Assembly: GCF_036075115.1 (NCBI RefSeq)
Contig: NZ_CP107958.1
Span: forward strand, 5,828,001 to 5,892,000
Length of the DNA stretch: 64,000 nucleotides
Origin: Streptomyces sp. NBC_00377
GTDB taxonomy: Bacteria > Actinomycetota > Actinomycetes > Streptomycetales > Streptomycetaceae
Reading direction: 5' to 3'
Positions 45,020 to 52,594 of this stretch are shown one piece after another. The translations under genes were made by a program, and so were the position numbers. Under the pieces are notes generated by a model. That model saw only the letters and a program-made list of their open reading frames with translations. It had not been told where the DNA came from and made no database searches. How positions within the stretch are numbered: the stretch's first letter is position 1; every line of letters starts with the position of its first letter.

Positions 45020-46150
45020 TTACTGCTTCTTCCGTGTGTCGACGGCGACGAAGAGCGCCCCGGCCCACGCCGCGTCCTGCTGGGAAACGAGCCGAACGGC
45101 CAGCTGGTCACCGCCGTACCGCAAACCGGCCCGCATATCGAACACATCGGAGTCGTAGCCGAGGGTGTTGACGTACGCCGGTACACGCGCCGCCGGAGCC
45201 TCCCCCGGCTCGCTGATCGTTGAGTTCAACACATCGTCAGATGGATTGACCGCGTCGGTGAGTACGGCCGCCGTCCGGCCGCCGGTGGAGAACATGAGCG
45301 AATCACCCGTTCGGCCGCGGTCGCCGTCGTACGCGACGAGCCCGACCCGGCCCCCCGCGCCCTTGGGGACGGCGAGTCCGCGCAGCCGGATCTCCTTCGC
45401 CGTGCGGGAGCCCAGGGTGTCGAAGCCGTCCCAGACGGAGAGATCCCGCAGCGGCTCGGCCCCGTTCTCGTACGCCACGACCAGCGTCCAGCCGCCCCAC
45501 GCCCCGGCCCCGGATCTGCCCATGGCCACGTTGATCTGCGCCACCGTGTACAGGCCCGCACCGCTCTCGCGCACCAGTTTCGTGACGTCCGCGGAGGCCT
45601 GGAAGGCGTCGGCGCCCTCGGCCACCCGGTGGCCGACGACCGTGTCCGCGAGCACCGCCTTGTACTCCCCGCCCGGCTCGGCGATCAGCACCCGGCCGTT
45701 GTCCTTCGGCGGTTTCTGCTCACCGACCCGCAGGTTGCCGCCCCAGTACAGGCGTGCGTACGACACCTGTGCGCCCTGCGGGAGGCGGACTTCGGCCCGG
45801 GAGGAGTTGTAGGTGTTCGGGTCGTCGTCCACGTCGACGTAGAACATGTCGAAGGCGTTGTTGACACCGGGTCCGCCCCGGCGGACGGAGGGGCAGTCAG
45901 GCGCCGCGTTCGCCGTGGTCGCGGTCGCGGTCGCGGGCGTGGACGTGGTGCGGCAGCTGATGGCCGCGTTGGCCGCGCGGACGATCCCGCCGTGCTGTGT
46001 CGCGTGGAAGCGCTGGGTGAAGGCGAGGCGCTGCGCTTCGGCGGCGGGCTGCTCGTCGGCCGCCCGGGCGCCGCCGGGTGCCCAGAGGGCGGTGAGGGTG
46101 AGAACGCCGACGGTCGCGCTGCGGAGCAGCGGACCAAGGGAATTGCGCAT
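45020..46150 (-). CDS. Secreted DUF3344-like protein
   Basis: A 376-residue secreted protein with a signal peptide ending near GGARA. The body is beta-rich: VSYARLYWGGNLRVGEQKPP, ASADVTKLVRESGAGLYTV, and GGWTLVVAYENGAEPLRDLS. These fit the DUF3344 family, whose role is unknown to me. The ATG at 46150 is preferred over the upstream in-frame start. It is divergent from chpF and probably leads the exopolysaccharide operon. Confidence 0.75.
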   Translation of the reverse strand: MRNSLGPLLRSATVGVLTLTALWAPGGARAADEQPAAEAQRLAFTQRFHATQHGGIVRAANAAISCRTTSTPATATATTANAAPDCPSVRRGGPGVNNAFDMFYVDVDDDPNTYNSSRAEVRLPQGAQVSYARLYWGGNLRVGEQKPPKDNGRVLIAEPGGEYKAVLADTVVGHRVAEGADAFQASADVTKLVRESGAGLYTVAQINVAMGRSGAGAWGGWTLVVAYENGAEPLRDLSVWDGFDTLGSRTAKEIRLRGLAVPKGAGGRVGLVAYDGDRGRTGDSLMFSTGGRTAAVLTDAVNPSDDVLNSTISEPGEAPAARVPAYVNTLGYDSDVFDMRAGLRYGGDQLAVRLVSQQDAAWAGALFVAVDTRKKQ

Positions 46151-46389
46151 GACCGGCGGTGCCCTTTCGTGCGATTTGCTTGCTATAGGCGTGCGTCGGA
46201 TGGGGCGCAACTCTAGCTGCTGTCCGGATTAATCCGCAGAAAGGGGGTCATGTGTGTCGGAATGGTGAAGCAATCCCCCGCGTCATCACTCATTTGGCGG
46301 CACAACTCCCGCGCGCCCGGCGCGTTGACTTCAGCGCCGGGGCATCCCCGCCCGGGTGTTTGTGTCAAAACCCCAAGGAGTACCTCCCC
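46151..46389. promoter_or_regulatory. Divergent promoter region of chpF and the exopolysaccharide operon
   Basis: This 239-bp region lies between two divergent starts. It contains a perfect 12-nt palindrome CGGATTAATCCG (46225-46236) within an AT-richer stretch. Joint developmental control of the chaplin and glycan genes is inferred from the arrangement. Confidence 0.45.
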
Positions 46390-46629
46390 ATGTCGCGTAT
46401 CGCGAAGGGCCTGGCCCTGACCTCCGTTGCCGCCGCGGCCGTCGTCGGCGCCTCCGGCCTCGCCGCCGCCGACAGTGGCGCGAACGGCGTCGCCGAGCAC
46501 TCCCCGGGCGTGCTGTCCGGCAACGTCGTCCAGGTTCCCGTGCACATCCCGGTCAACGTCTGCGGCAACACGATCAACGTGATCGGCCTGCTGAACCCGG
46601 CGTTCGGCAACACCTGCATCAACGACTGA
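46390..46629 (+). CDS. chpF: Short chaplin (ChpF-like)
   Basis: A 79-residue secreted chaplin. The signal peptide ends near GLAAA; the mature domain has HSPGVLSGNVVQVPVHIPVN, VCGNTINVIGLLNPAFGN and TCIND with both conserved Cys residues. The ATG has AAGGAG nine nt upstream. It ends with a strong hairpin. The symbol follows gene order relative to melC and chpG. Confidence 0.94.
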   Translation: MSRIAKGLALTSVAAAAVVGASGLAAADSGANGVAEHSPGVLSGNVVQVPVHIPVNVCGNTINVIGLLNPAFGNTCIND

Positions 46630-46665
46630 CGTCACCTCCCCCAGAGGTCACGACACGTCGTTCGC

Positions 46666-46702
46666 CGAACGGCCGCCCTCCCGCCAGGAGGGCGGCCGTT
46701 CG
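46666..46702 (+). terminator. Hairpin terminator of chpF
   Basis: A stem of at least 15 bp (GAACGGCCGCCCTCC and complement) with a 5-nt loop lies 37 bp after the chpF stop. Confidence 0.85.
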
Positions 46703-46883
46703 TGTTGCCCCGGACGGGGGATGCGGCGCAGGCCCGCCCGATGAGCCCGGGCAGGCGGTTCGACCAGGGGTGATCCAGGTCGGGCGGGCAACCGTTCGTC
46801 ACGCCACGCGGTCGATCTGTTGCGGAGTGCGACACCTGTTCGCACGGTGGGCATGAGACCCGACGCAATCGAAAGGATTTCCC

Positions 46884-47705
46884 ATGCGTGGTCTGCCCGT
46901 ACGACGTGTCGCTTCCACCGCACTGTGCGCCACCCTCGTCCTCGGCGTCACCGCCCCCGCCGCCATGGCATCCGACGGAGCGGCCGCCCGTGAGCGCAAC
47001 GCCGCGTTGTCGGACGCGCCCGTCGCCGGCGCGGCCGCGCTGCTCACCCAGGCCCGGAGCCTCGGCGAGTTCGACACCGTCCTCACCCCCGTCATGGACC
47101 TGCTCGACACGGTCCTCAAGGCCGACGGCGGCCGGCTCACCGCCGCCGAGGCGACCCGGCTCGGCGACGCCGTCAAGGCGGCCGTCGCCAAGATGACGGC
47201 GAGCGCCGCGGTGGCGACGCCGGCGCAGTCGGCGGACCCCGCGGCAGAGTCGGTCGCGCTGCCCGCCGCTCCGGCCGTCGCGCTTCCGGCCGAGCCCGCC
47301 CTTCCGGCCGCCCCGGTGGCCGTGCCCGCCCCGCTCGGCGGGAGCGGCGTCGGCGCCGAGGCGAAGGCGGCCGCCGACCCGGTGTCCGACGCCCTCGCCG
47401 CGCTGGACAGGGCGGTCGCCGACCTCCTCGCGGCCGCCACCTCGCTCGATGTCGGCGCGGCCGTCCCGGCGGTGACCGCAGTGGTGAGCGATCTGCTCGA
47501 CCTGCTCACCGCGACGCTGGCCGGGGCGGGCCCCACCCTTCCCGACCTGCCGGTGGAGCCCCCGGCAGCCGCGCTGCCCGAGGCGGCCGCCGCGCCCGCC
47601 GCGCCCGTGGCGCCTGCCGTTCCTGCGGTGCCTGCCGTTCCTGCGGCGCCTGCCGTTCCTGCGGCGCCCGTGGTCCCCGCGGCACCGGCCCTGCCCACCG
47701 TCTGA
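46884..47705 (+). CDS. Secreted Ala/Pro-rich protein
   Basis: A 273-residue protein with a signal peptide ending near AAMASD. The middle is predicted helical (VMDLLDTVLKADGGRLTAAE; DALAALDRAVADLLAAATSL). The C-terminal 50 residues are Ala/Pro/Val repeats from an 18-bp DNA unit (CCTGCCGTTCCTGCGGYG, three copies at 47613-47666). No enzymatic motif is seen. AAAGGA precedes the ATG. Its place between chpF and melC suggests a surface or wall protein. Confidence 0.75.
   Translation: MRGLPVRRVASTALCATLVLGVTAPAAMASDGAAARERNAALSDAPVAGAAALLTQARSLGEFDTVLTPVMDLLDTVLKADGGRLTAAEATRLGDAVKAAVAKMTASAAVATPAQSADPAAESVALPAAPAVALPAEPALPAAPVAVPAPLGGSGVGAEAKAAADPVSDALAALDRAVADLLAAATSLDVGAAVPAVTAVVSDLLDLLTATLAGAGPTLPDLPVEPPAAALPEAAAAPAAPVAPAVPAVPAVPAAPAVPAAPVVPAAPALPTV
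47613..47666 (+). repeat. Three 18-bp coding repeats
   Basis: Three tandem units of CCTGCCGTTCCTGCGGYG encode an Ala-Val-Pro-rich hexapeptide at the C-terminus of the secreted protein. Confidence 0.85.
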
Positions 47706-47718
47706 CGGTCACCCCCGG

Positions 47719-47758
47719 TTTCCGCACCCCGGCTGTTGTGCCGGGGTGCGGAAATTTT
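47719..47758 (+). terminator. Intrinsic terminator
   Basis: A 15-bp perfect stem (TTTCCGCACCCCGGC and complement) with a 6-nt loop is followed by TTTT, 14 bp after the Ala/Pro-rich protein gene. Confidence 0.92.
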
Positions 47759-47895
47759 CGCGTACACGGTTTCCGCGTCCGACGGGGCTCGTTAGGCACG
47801 GCGCCAGAATCTCCCTGGCGACTCGAGTCGCCGAAACGCCGAGCGGCCGAGTCACCGAGTGGCCCGGTCGCCGAGTCGCCGACGAAAGGAACCCG

Positions 47896-48183
47896 ATGAA
47901 GTCCCTGAAGGCTGCCGCTGTCGTTGCCGGATCCATGGTCCTCGCCGGTGCCGCCGCGCCCGCGTTCGCGACCCCCGCCGACCTCACGCCCACCAGCCTC
48001 AACGGCGCCGTGGACACCCTCACCGGGGGGCCGATCAGCCTGCGGGACGCGATGCCGATCCAGCACCAGTCGGACGCCCTCGACACCGAGAACAAGGACT
48101 CCGTGCTGAGCACCGTCAAGGGTGCGACGGGCGCCCTCAACTCCCACAACCCGCTCCTCGGTGGACTGCCGCTCCAGGGCTGA
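47896..48183 (+). CDS. Small secreted protein, function unknown
   Basis: A 95-residue protein with a signal peptide ending APAFA, like the chaplins. The mature 70 residues (for example ADLTPTSLNGAVDTLTGGPI and GATGALNSHNPLLGGLPLQG) contain no Cys and no known motif. GAAAGGA lies six nt before the ATG. It has its own strong terminator. Confidence 0.78.
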   Translation: MKSLKAAAVVAGSMVLAGAAAPAFATPADLTPTSLNGAVDTLTGGPISLRDAMPIQHQSDALDTENKDSVLSTVKGATGALNSHNPLLGGLPLQG

Positions 48184-48194
48184 GCGCGCTTGTC

Positions 48195-48233
48195 CGCAGG
48201 GCCGGTCCCGTCACCGACGGGACCGGCCCTGCG
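48195..48233 (+). terminator. Hairpin terminator
   Basis: An 18-bp perfect stem (CGCAGGGCCGGTCCCGTC and complement) with a 3-nt loop lies directly after the small secreted protein gene. Confidence 0.9.
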
Positions 48234-48351
48234 TGTTGTTCGACGCGGGTCGAGCGGCGTGTCCCTCGTTCGTGTGGAGCAACGGACCGGCGTCCCCCGG
48301 TCGAGTGAGAACACACCGGATCCCCTCCGGGCGCGCCGATATGGTCGCGCG

Positions 48352-48849
48352 GTGACCTCAACCCCAAGCGCAACCCGCCCCTTCCGCGTGACCGACCTGG
48401 GCACCCTCGTCGTGATGCCATGGAGCGGCGAGGCCCCCGACGGCAGCGACATGCCCTACCTCCTGGCCTACTCCCTCGGTGACACCGCGGAAGGCCCCGA
48501 GGGGACGGCCGCCGCCGTCGCGCGCCTGCTCGCCGACAACGGCATGCCCGTCGGCGGGGACGTCGTCGACGGCACCGAACGGCCCAGCCTGCCGTTCACC
48601 CTGCTCGTCGAGTCCGGCGCGGCGGTGCTGAACATGCCCGGCCTCAACGCCCAGTGCGTGCCGCCCAAGGAATGGCTCGCGGCCGCCGAGCAGCGCGGCT
48701 ACGCCTACCTCGTCCTCACCACCCGCGCCTGGCCGGAGGCCACGCCGGGCCGGGCCGTCACGCCCGAGGCGCTGGCCGCGTTCGCGGGCGCTGCCGAGAC
48801 CCTCACGGCCGCGGCGCACATCGTCCTGCCCGCTCGCCGCCTGCGCTGA
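48352..48849 (+). CDS. DUF5949-like cytoplasmic protein
   Basis: A 165-residue protein with FRVTDLGTLVVMPWSGEAPD near the N-terminus and GSDMPYLLAYSLGD. It resembles the DUF5949 family of Streptomyces as I remember it; the function is unknown. The GTG start has no ribosome site but lies 6 nt after TATGGT (48340-48345), a possible -10 box, so the mRNA may be leaderless. The stop overlaps the VKOR gene (TGATG). Confidence 0.7.
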   Translation: MTSTPSATRPFRVTDLGTLVVMPWSGEAPDGSDMPYLLAYSLGDTAEGPEGTAAAVARLLADNGMPVGGDVVDGTERPSLPFTLLVESGAAVLNMPGLNAQCVPPKEWLAAAEQRGYAYLVLTTRAWPEATPGRAVTPEALAAFAGAAETLTAAAHIVLPARRLR

Positions 48850-49445
48850 TGCCCCGACCGCACCCGGCGCCCGCGGGCGCCGGCCGCGGGTACGCCCTGC
48901 TGCTCGTCCTGACGGGTGCGGCCGGACTGCTGGCCGCCTGGGTCATCACCCTCGACAAGTTCAAACTGCTGGAGGACCCCGGCTTCACCCCCGGGTGCAG
49001 TCTGAACCCCGTCGTCTCCTGCGGCAGCGTCATGACGAGCGACCAGGCTTCGGCGTTCGGGTTCCCGAACCCGATGCTCGGCCTGGTGGCCTACGGGATC
49101 GTCGTCTGCGTCGGCGTGAGCCTGCTGGCCGGCGCCGCCTTCCCGCGCTGGTACTGGCTGACCTTCACCGCCGGCTGTCTCTTCGGCGTCGGGTTCGTGT
49201 CCTGGCTGCAATTCGAGTCCCTGTACCGGATCAACGCACTGTGCCTGTGGTGCTGTCTGGCGTGGATCGCCACGATCCTCATGTTCTGGTACACCGTCTC
49301 GTTCGCCGTGCGTCACGCGTTCCTGCCGGCCCCGGCCGGAGTGCGGGACTTCCTCGCCGAATTCGCCTGGGTGCCGCCGCTGTTGCACATCGGGGTGATC
49401 GGCATGCTGATCCTGACCCGATGGTGGGACTTCTGGACGAGCTGA
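48849..49445 (+). CDS. Vitamin K epoxide reductase (VKOR) family membrane protein
   Basis: A 198-residue protein with five predicted helices. The active-site CLWC is in the fourth helix region (INALCLWCCLAW) and the shuttle loop CSLNPVVSCGSVM follows the first helix; both Cys pairs are present. Bacterial VKORs reoxidise periplasmic thiol oxidases to make disulfides. Chaplins, rodlins and other Cys-bearing surface proteins are encoded nearby and are plausible beneficiaries. Confidence 0.9.
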   Translation: MPRPHPAPAGAGRGYALLLVLTGAAGLLAAWVITLDKFKLLEDPGFTPGCSLNPVVSCGSVMTSDQASAFGFPNPMLGLVAYGIVVCVGVSLLAGAAFPRWYWLTFTAGCLFGVGFVSWLQFESLYRINALCLWCCLAWIATILMFWYTVSFAVRHAFLPAPAGVRDFLAEFAWVPPLLHIGVIGMLILTRWWDFWTS

Positions 49446-49581
49446 TCATCGGCTTGTCGCACTGGTGGGCGTAGCACTATTGCGGCACCCGGGGGAATTG
49501 TGAACTGATGCCCATTTCCGGCTCGTTAACCGGTACGGACGCAACGCCCCTCGAACTCCTGCGAAAGGTCCCGTACCCGAG

Positions 49582-50103
49582 ATGAAGTCGACCACCCGAG
49601 GAACCCTCGCCGCAGTCATCACGTGCGTGGCGGCCGCCGCCGCTGCGGCCGCCTCCGCGACCCCCGCAGCCGCGATCGGCACGGTCCCCGTCCCCGTACC
49701 GCTGGACGGCGTCGAGAAGTCCCTCAACGTGGAACTGCCCACGATCGGCGGCGAGATCCCCCTGCCCACGCCGGGCGCGCCCGAGGGACCACGCTTCGTC
49801 GAGGGCCGGCTCCTCCCGGAGCGGACCGTTCCGCAGCTGCCCGTCGCCGCCGGGCTCCCCGGGGTCGGACTGCGCGCCCCCCTGCCCGAGGTCCTCGGGG
49901 ACGACTTCAACCACCTCGGCCTCGACGCCCCCGCCTCCGACCTGCGCACGATCGGCCCGGGTCTCGCCCTGGACGCCCCGCTCACCGCGCCCGACCCGGA
50001 CCGCTTCGGCATGCCGGACCTCCAGCTGCCCCAGGCGGGCGTGGTCACCCCGGTGCTCCAGGCGGTGCCCGGCGCGGACCTCGGCCTGGGCACGGGTCTC
50101 TAG
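49582..50103 (+). CDS. Secreted Pro/Leu-rich protein, function unknown
   Basis: A 173-residue protein with a signal peptide ending near TPAAA. The mature part is rich in Pro, Leu and Gly with a low-complexity pattern (VPVPVPLDGVEKSLNVELP; GLPGVGLRAPLPEVLGDDF). No family is recognised. It is flanked by its own terminator and lies upstream of melC1. Confidence 0.72.
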   Translation: MKSTTRGTLAAVITCVAAAAAAAASATPAAAIGTVPVPVPLDGVEKSLNVELPTIGGEIPLPTPGAPEGPRFVEGRLLPERTVPQLPVAAGLPGVGLRAPLPEVLGDDFNHLGLDAPASDLRTIGPGLALDAPLTAPDPDRFGMPDLQLPQAGVVTPVLQAVPGADLGLGTGL

Positions 50104-50126
50104 CCGGCGGGCGTACCGCCACGACC

Positions 50127-50156
50127 ACGGGCCCGGACGCCGTCGTCCGGGCCCGT
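50127..50156 (+). terminator. Hairpin terminator
   Basis: A 13-bp perfect stem (ACGGGCCCGGACG and complement) with a 4-nt loop follows the secreted protein gene and separates it from melC1. Confidence 0.85.
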
Positions 50157-50363
50157 CGCCGTGCCGGATCCGCACCCCGGCGAACCGCTTGGCCGCCGGA
50201 CGGTGACCAGGAGGGCCGCCCGGCGTTTACCTCCACGGCAACCCCGCCACGGAAGCCGCGACGCAGCCTGCCGAGGAAGTCGTCACGGAGGCCCTTCGGA
50301 CCCCGTCGCGGAACCCGCCACCCACAACCGCACCGCATCAGCGCACCGGACGAGGAGCACAAC

Positions 50364-50849
50364 ATGGTCGTCAGCGTCGACGGAGTACCCGTGACCGCAG
50401 TGCAGGCGGCCGCGGACAGACGAGGACCGACGGGCGGGGTACGGCGACGCGACCTGCTGCGCGGGCTGCTCGGCGCCGCAGCGGCCCTCGCCGTCGTCCC
50501 CGTCGTCACCGCCTCCCGGCCCACCCGCCCGGCGGACGCCGACCCCGCCGAATCCTCCTTCGACGAGACCTACCGGGGCCGCCACATCCGCGGCGTCCTC
50601 GCCTCGACGGGACACCCGGCAGCGGCGGACGCCCAGTGGTACATCACGGTCGACGGCCGGCCCCTGCACCTCATGCGCCGCGCCGACGGCACCTGGCTGA
50701 GCATGGTCGACCACTACCGCTCGTACGCCACCCCACTGGAGGCGGTCCGAGCCGCCGTGGACGAACTCGGCCCGGGAGAGCGGCTGCGGGAGGCGGAACC
50801 CACACACCAGCACACGTACATGGGGGGACACCATGGCCTACACCCGTAA
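50364..50849 (+). CDS. melC1: Tyrosinase cofactor MelC1
   Basis: A 161-residue copper chaperone that loads copper into apotyrosinase and carries it through the Tat pathway. A twin-arginine signal (RRRDLLRG, then a hydrophobic stretch ending ALAVVPVV) is followed by the MelC1 domain: SFDETYRGRHIRG, YITVDGRPLHLMRRADG and VDHYRSYATPLEAVRAAVDE. The ATG has GAGGAG six nt upstream. It overlaps melC2 by 17 nt. Confidence 0.94.
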   Translation: MVVSVDGVPVTAVQAAADRRGPTGGVRRRDLLRGLLGAAAALAVVPVVTASRPTRPADADPAESSFDETYRGRHIRGVLASTGHPAAADAQWYITVDGRPLHLMRRADGTWLSMVDHYRSYATPLEAVRAAVDELGPGERLREAEPTHQHTYMGGHHGLHP

Positions 50850-51699
50850 GGACGTCAGCACACTCACCGGCGCCGAACGGCGGCGCTTCGTGAATGCGCT
50901 GCTGGAGATCAAACGGAGGGGCGAGTACGACGAGTTCGTCCGCATGCACATCGACCACTACGTCTCCGACGGCGAAGGCGGCCGGCGCTCGGCCCACATG
51001 GCGCCCTCCTTCCTGCCCTGGCACCGCCGGTTCCTGCTGGACCTCGAGCGGGCCCTGCAACGGGTCGACTCCTCGGTGACGGTGCCGTACTGGGACTGGA
51101 CGCGTGACCGCACCAAGGCCGCCGCGCCCTGGACCCCGGACCTCCTCGGCGGCAACGGACGGCGCTCCGACCACCAGGTGACGACCGGGCCGTTCGCCTA
51201 CGCCACCGGCGGCTGGACCATCAGGGAGAACATGACCGACGGGGAGTTCCTCACCCGGGACCTGGGCCGCGCCGCCGCCCCGATCGGGCTGCCGACCACG
51301 AGCGACGTGGAGTGGGCGCTCCAGGACCCGGTCTACGACTCCTCGCCCTGGGACTCGACGGCCACCCGGGGCTTCCGCAACAAGCTGGAGGGATGGGGAA
51401 CCGGCTCGGGCAGCGCCGCCTGGCGCAACCACAACCGCGTGCACCGGTGGGTCGGCGGGGTCATGCTCGGCGGCGCCTCCGTGAACGACCCCGTCTTCTG
51501 GTTGCACCACGCCTTCGTCGACCTGCTGTGGACACGCTGGCAGAGGCGGCACCGCGAGCACCGCTACCTGCCGGCGGAACCGCCGGGCCCGGGCGACCGC
51601 CAGTACCGCCGGGTCGTCGCCCGGAAGGAGAAGCTGCCCCCGTGGAACGTGACCCCGGACCAGCTGGAGGACGCGTCCGGGATCTACCGGTACGCGTGA
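50833..51699 (+). CDS. melC2: Tyrosinase MelC2
   Basis: A 288-residue type-3 copper monooxygenase that makes melanin from tyrosine. Copper A ligands are His39, His55 and His64 (in SFLPWHRRFL); copper B ligands are His200, His204 (HNRVHRW) and probably His226 (WLHHAF). It has no signal peptide and is exported with MelC1. All six ligands are intact. Confidence 0.96.
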   Translation: MAYTRKDVSTLTGAERRRFVNALLEIKRRGEYDEFVRMHIDHYVSDGEGGRRSAHMAPSFLPWHRRFLLDLERALQRVDSSVTVPYWDWTRDRTKAAAPWTPDLLGGNGRRSDHQVTTGPFAYATGGWTIRENMTDGEFLTRDLGRAAAPIGLPTTSDVEWALQDPVYDSSPWDSTATRGFRNKLEGWGTGSGSAAWRNHNRVHRWVGGVMLGGASVNDPVFWLHHAFVDLLWTRWQRRHREHRYLPAEPPGPGDRQYRRVVARKEKLPPWNVTPDQLEDASGIYRYA

Positions 51700-51730
51700 G
51701 CCGGTCGCGGTGAGCCGGTCGTGAAACAGG

Positions 51731-51765
51731 GGAGAGCCCCGGCGCTCGAGGTGCCGGGGCTCTCC
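51731..51765. terminator. Hairpin between melC2 and chpG
   Basis: A 13-bp perfect stem (GGAGAGCCCCGGC and complement) with a 9-nt loop lies between these convergent genes, 31 bp past melC2. Confidence 0.85.
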
Positions 51766-51851
51766 TGGTGGCCGTACGCGAGGTACGACCGGGGTGTACT
51801 TACGACGCGCGTAGGTACGAGGGGTGTACGTACGGGACGTACGGACGCAGC

Positions 51852-52175
51852 TCAGCCGCCGTAGCCGCCGCCGTGCCCGCTGTGCCCGCTGTGGCCGCCG
51901 TCCTCGCCGTGCTTGTCGCCACCCTTGTGGTGGTCGCTGACGTTGGCGCAGGTGTTGCCGAAGGCCGGGTTCAGCAGGCCGATGACGCTGACGGTGTTGC
52001 CGCAGACGTTGACCGGGATGTGTACCGGCACCTGGACGACGTTGCCCGACAGGACACCCGGCGAACCCACGGCCGCGCCCTGCGCACCCGCGTCCGCCAT
52101 GGCCAGGCCGGCTCCGCTGACCACCACGGCGCTGGTGCCGAGGGCAACAGCGGCCACCTTCGCGATGCGAGACAT
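51852..52175 (-). CDS. chpG: Short chaplin with His/Gly-rich tail (ChpG-like)
   Basis: A 107-residue secreted chaplin. The signal peptide ends near LAMA; the chaplin domain has GSPGVLSGNVVQVPVHIPVN, VCGNTVSVIGLLNPAFGN and TCAN. A 27-residue C-terminal tail with six His and eleven Gly residues (ends GHGGGYGG) extends beyond the usual chaplin end. The ATG at 52175 has AAGGAG six nt upstream. Confidence 0.92.
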   Translation of the reverse strand: MSRIAKVAAVALGTSAVVVSGAGLAMADAGAQGAAVGSPGVLSGNVVQVPVHIPVNVCGNTVSVIGLLNPAFGNTCANVSDHHKGGDKHGEDGGHSGHSGHGGGYGG

Positions 52176-52315
52176 CACGTTCTCCTTAGGGAATCGGTTC
52201 GCGCGGCGGCAGGGGTCGCCACCGCACTTCCCGTTCAACGCGGCCGCCCCGGGCGGGTCACGGTGCGCCGGACCGGATCACCCTTTTTGAACAGCATGGA
52301 CGTACAGCCGGGTGG

Positions 52316-52594
52316 CTAGTGCGCCTGGAGGTGCGTCGCTACGAAGTCGGTCAGGGTGGCGATGGACTGGAGGCTGTCGAGGCTCAGGTCCAGCGTGGCC
52401 ACGTCCACGCCGTAGCGCTTGTCGATCGCGCCCAGCAGGGTCACACCGGCCAGCGAGGTGAGGCCGATCTCCGGGCCGAACAGGTCGGTGGCGGCGGGGA
52501 GTTCCGCGACCACGGCCTCGTCCAGGCGGGCGGCCCCGGCGATCATCGAACGGATCTCCCGTTCCACCGTGGCCCGCTCTCGGGTGTCCGTCAC
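52316..52594 (-). CDS. Acyl carrier protein
   Basis: A 92-residue carrier protein. The 4'-phosphopantetheine site is Ser47 in GLTSLAGVTLLGAIDKRYGV; Thr replaces the usual Asp before the Ser. The GTG start overlaps the stop of the HAD-IIIC gene by 4 nt. Stand-alone ACPs paired with FkbH-like proteins carry glyceryl or related acyl groups in known pathways. A phosphopantetheinyl transferase gene lies 5 kb away. Confidence 0.88.
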   Translation of the reverse strand: MTDTRERATVEREIRSMIAGAARLDEAVVAELPAATDLFGPEIGLTSLAGVTLLGAIDKRYGVDVATLDLSLDSLQSIATLTDFVATHLQAH

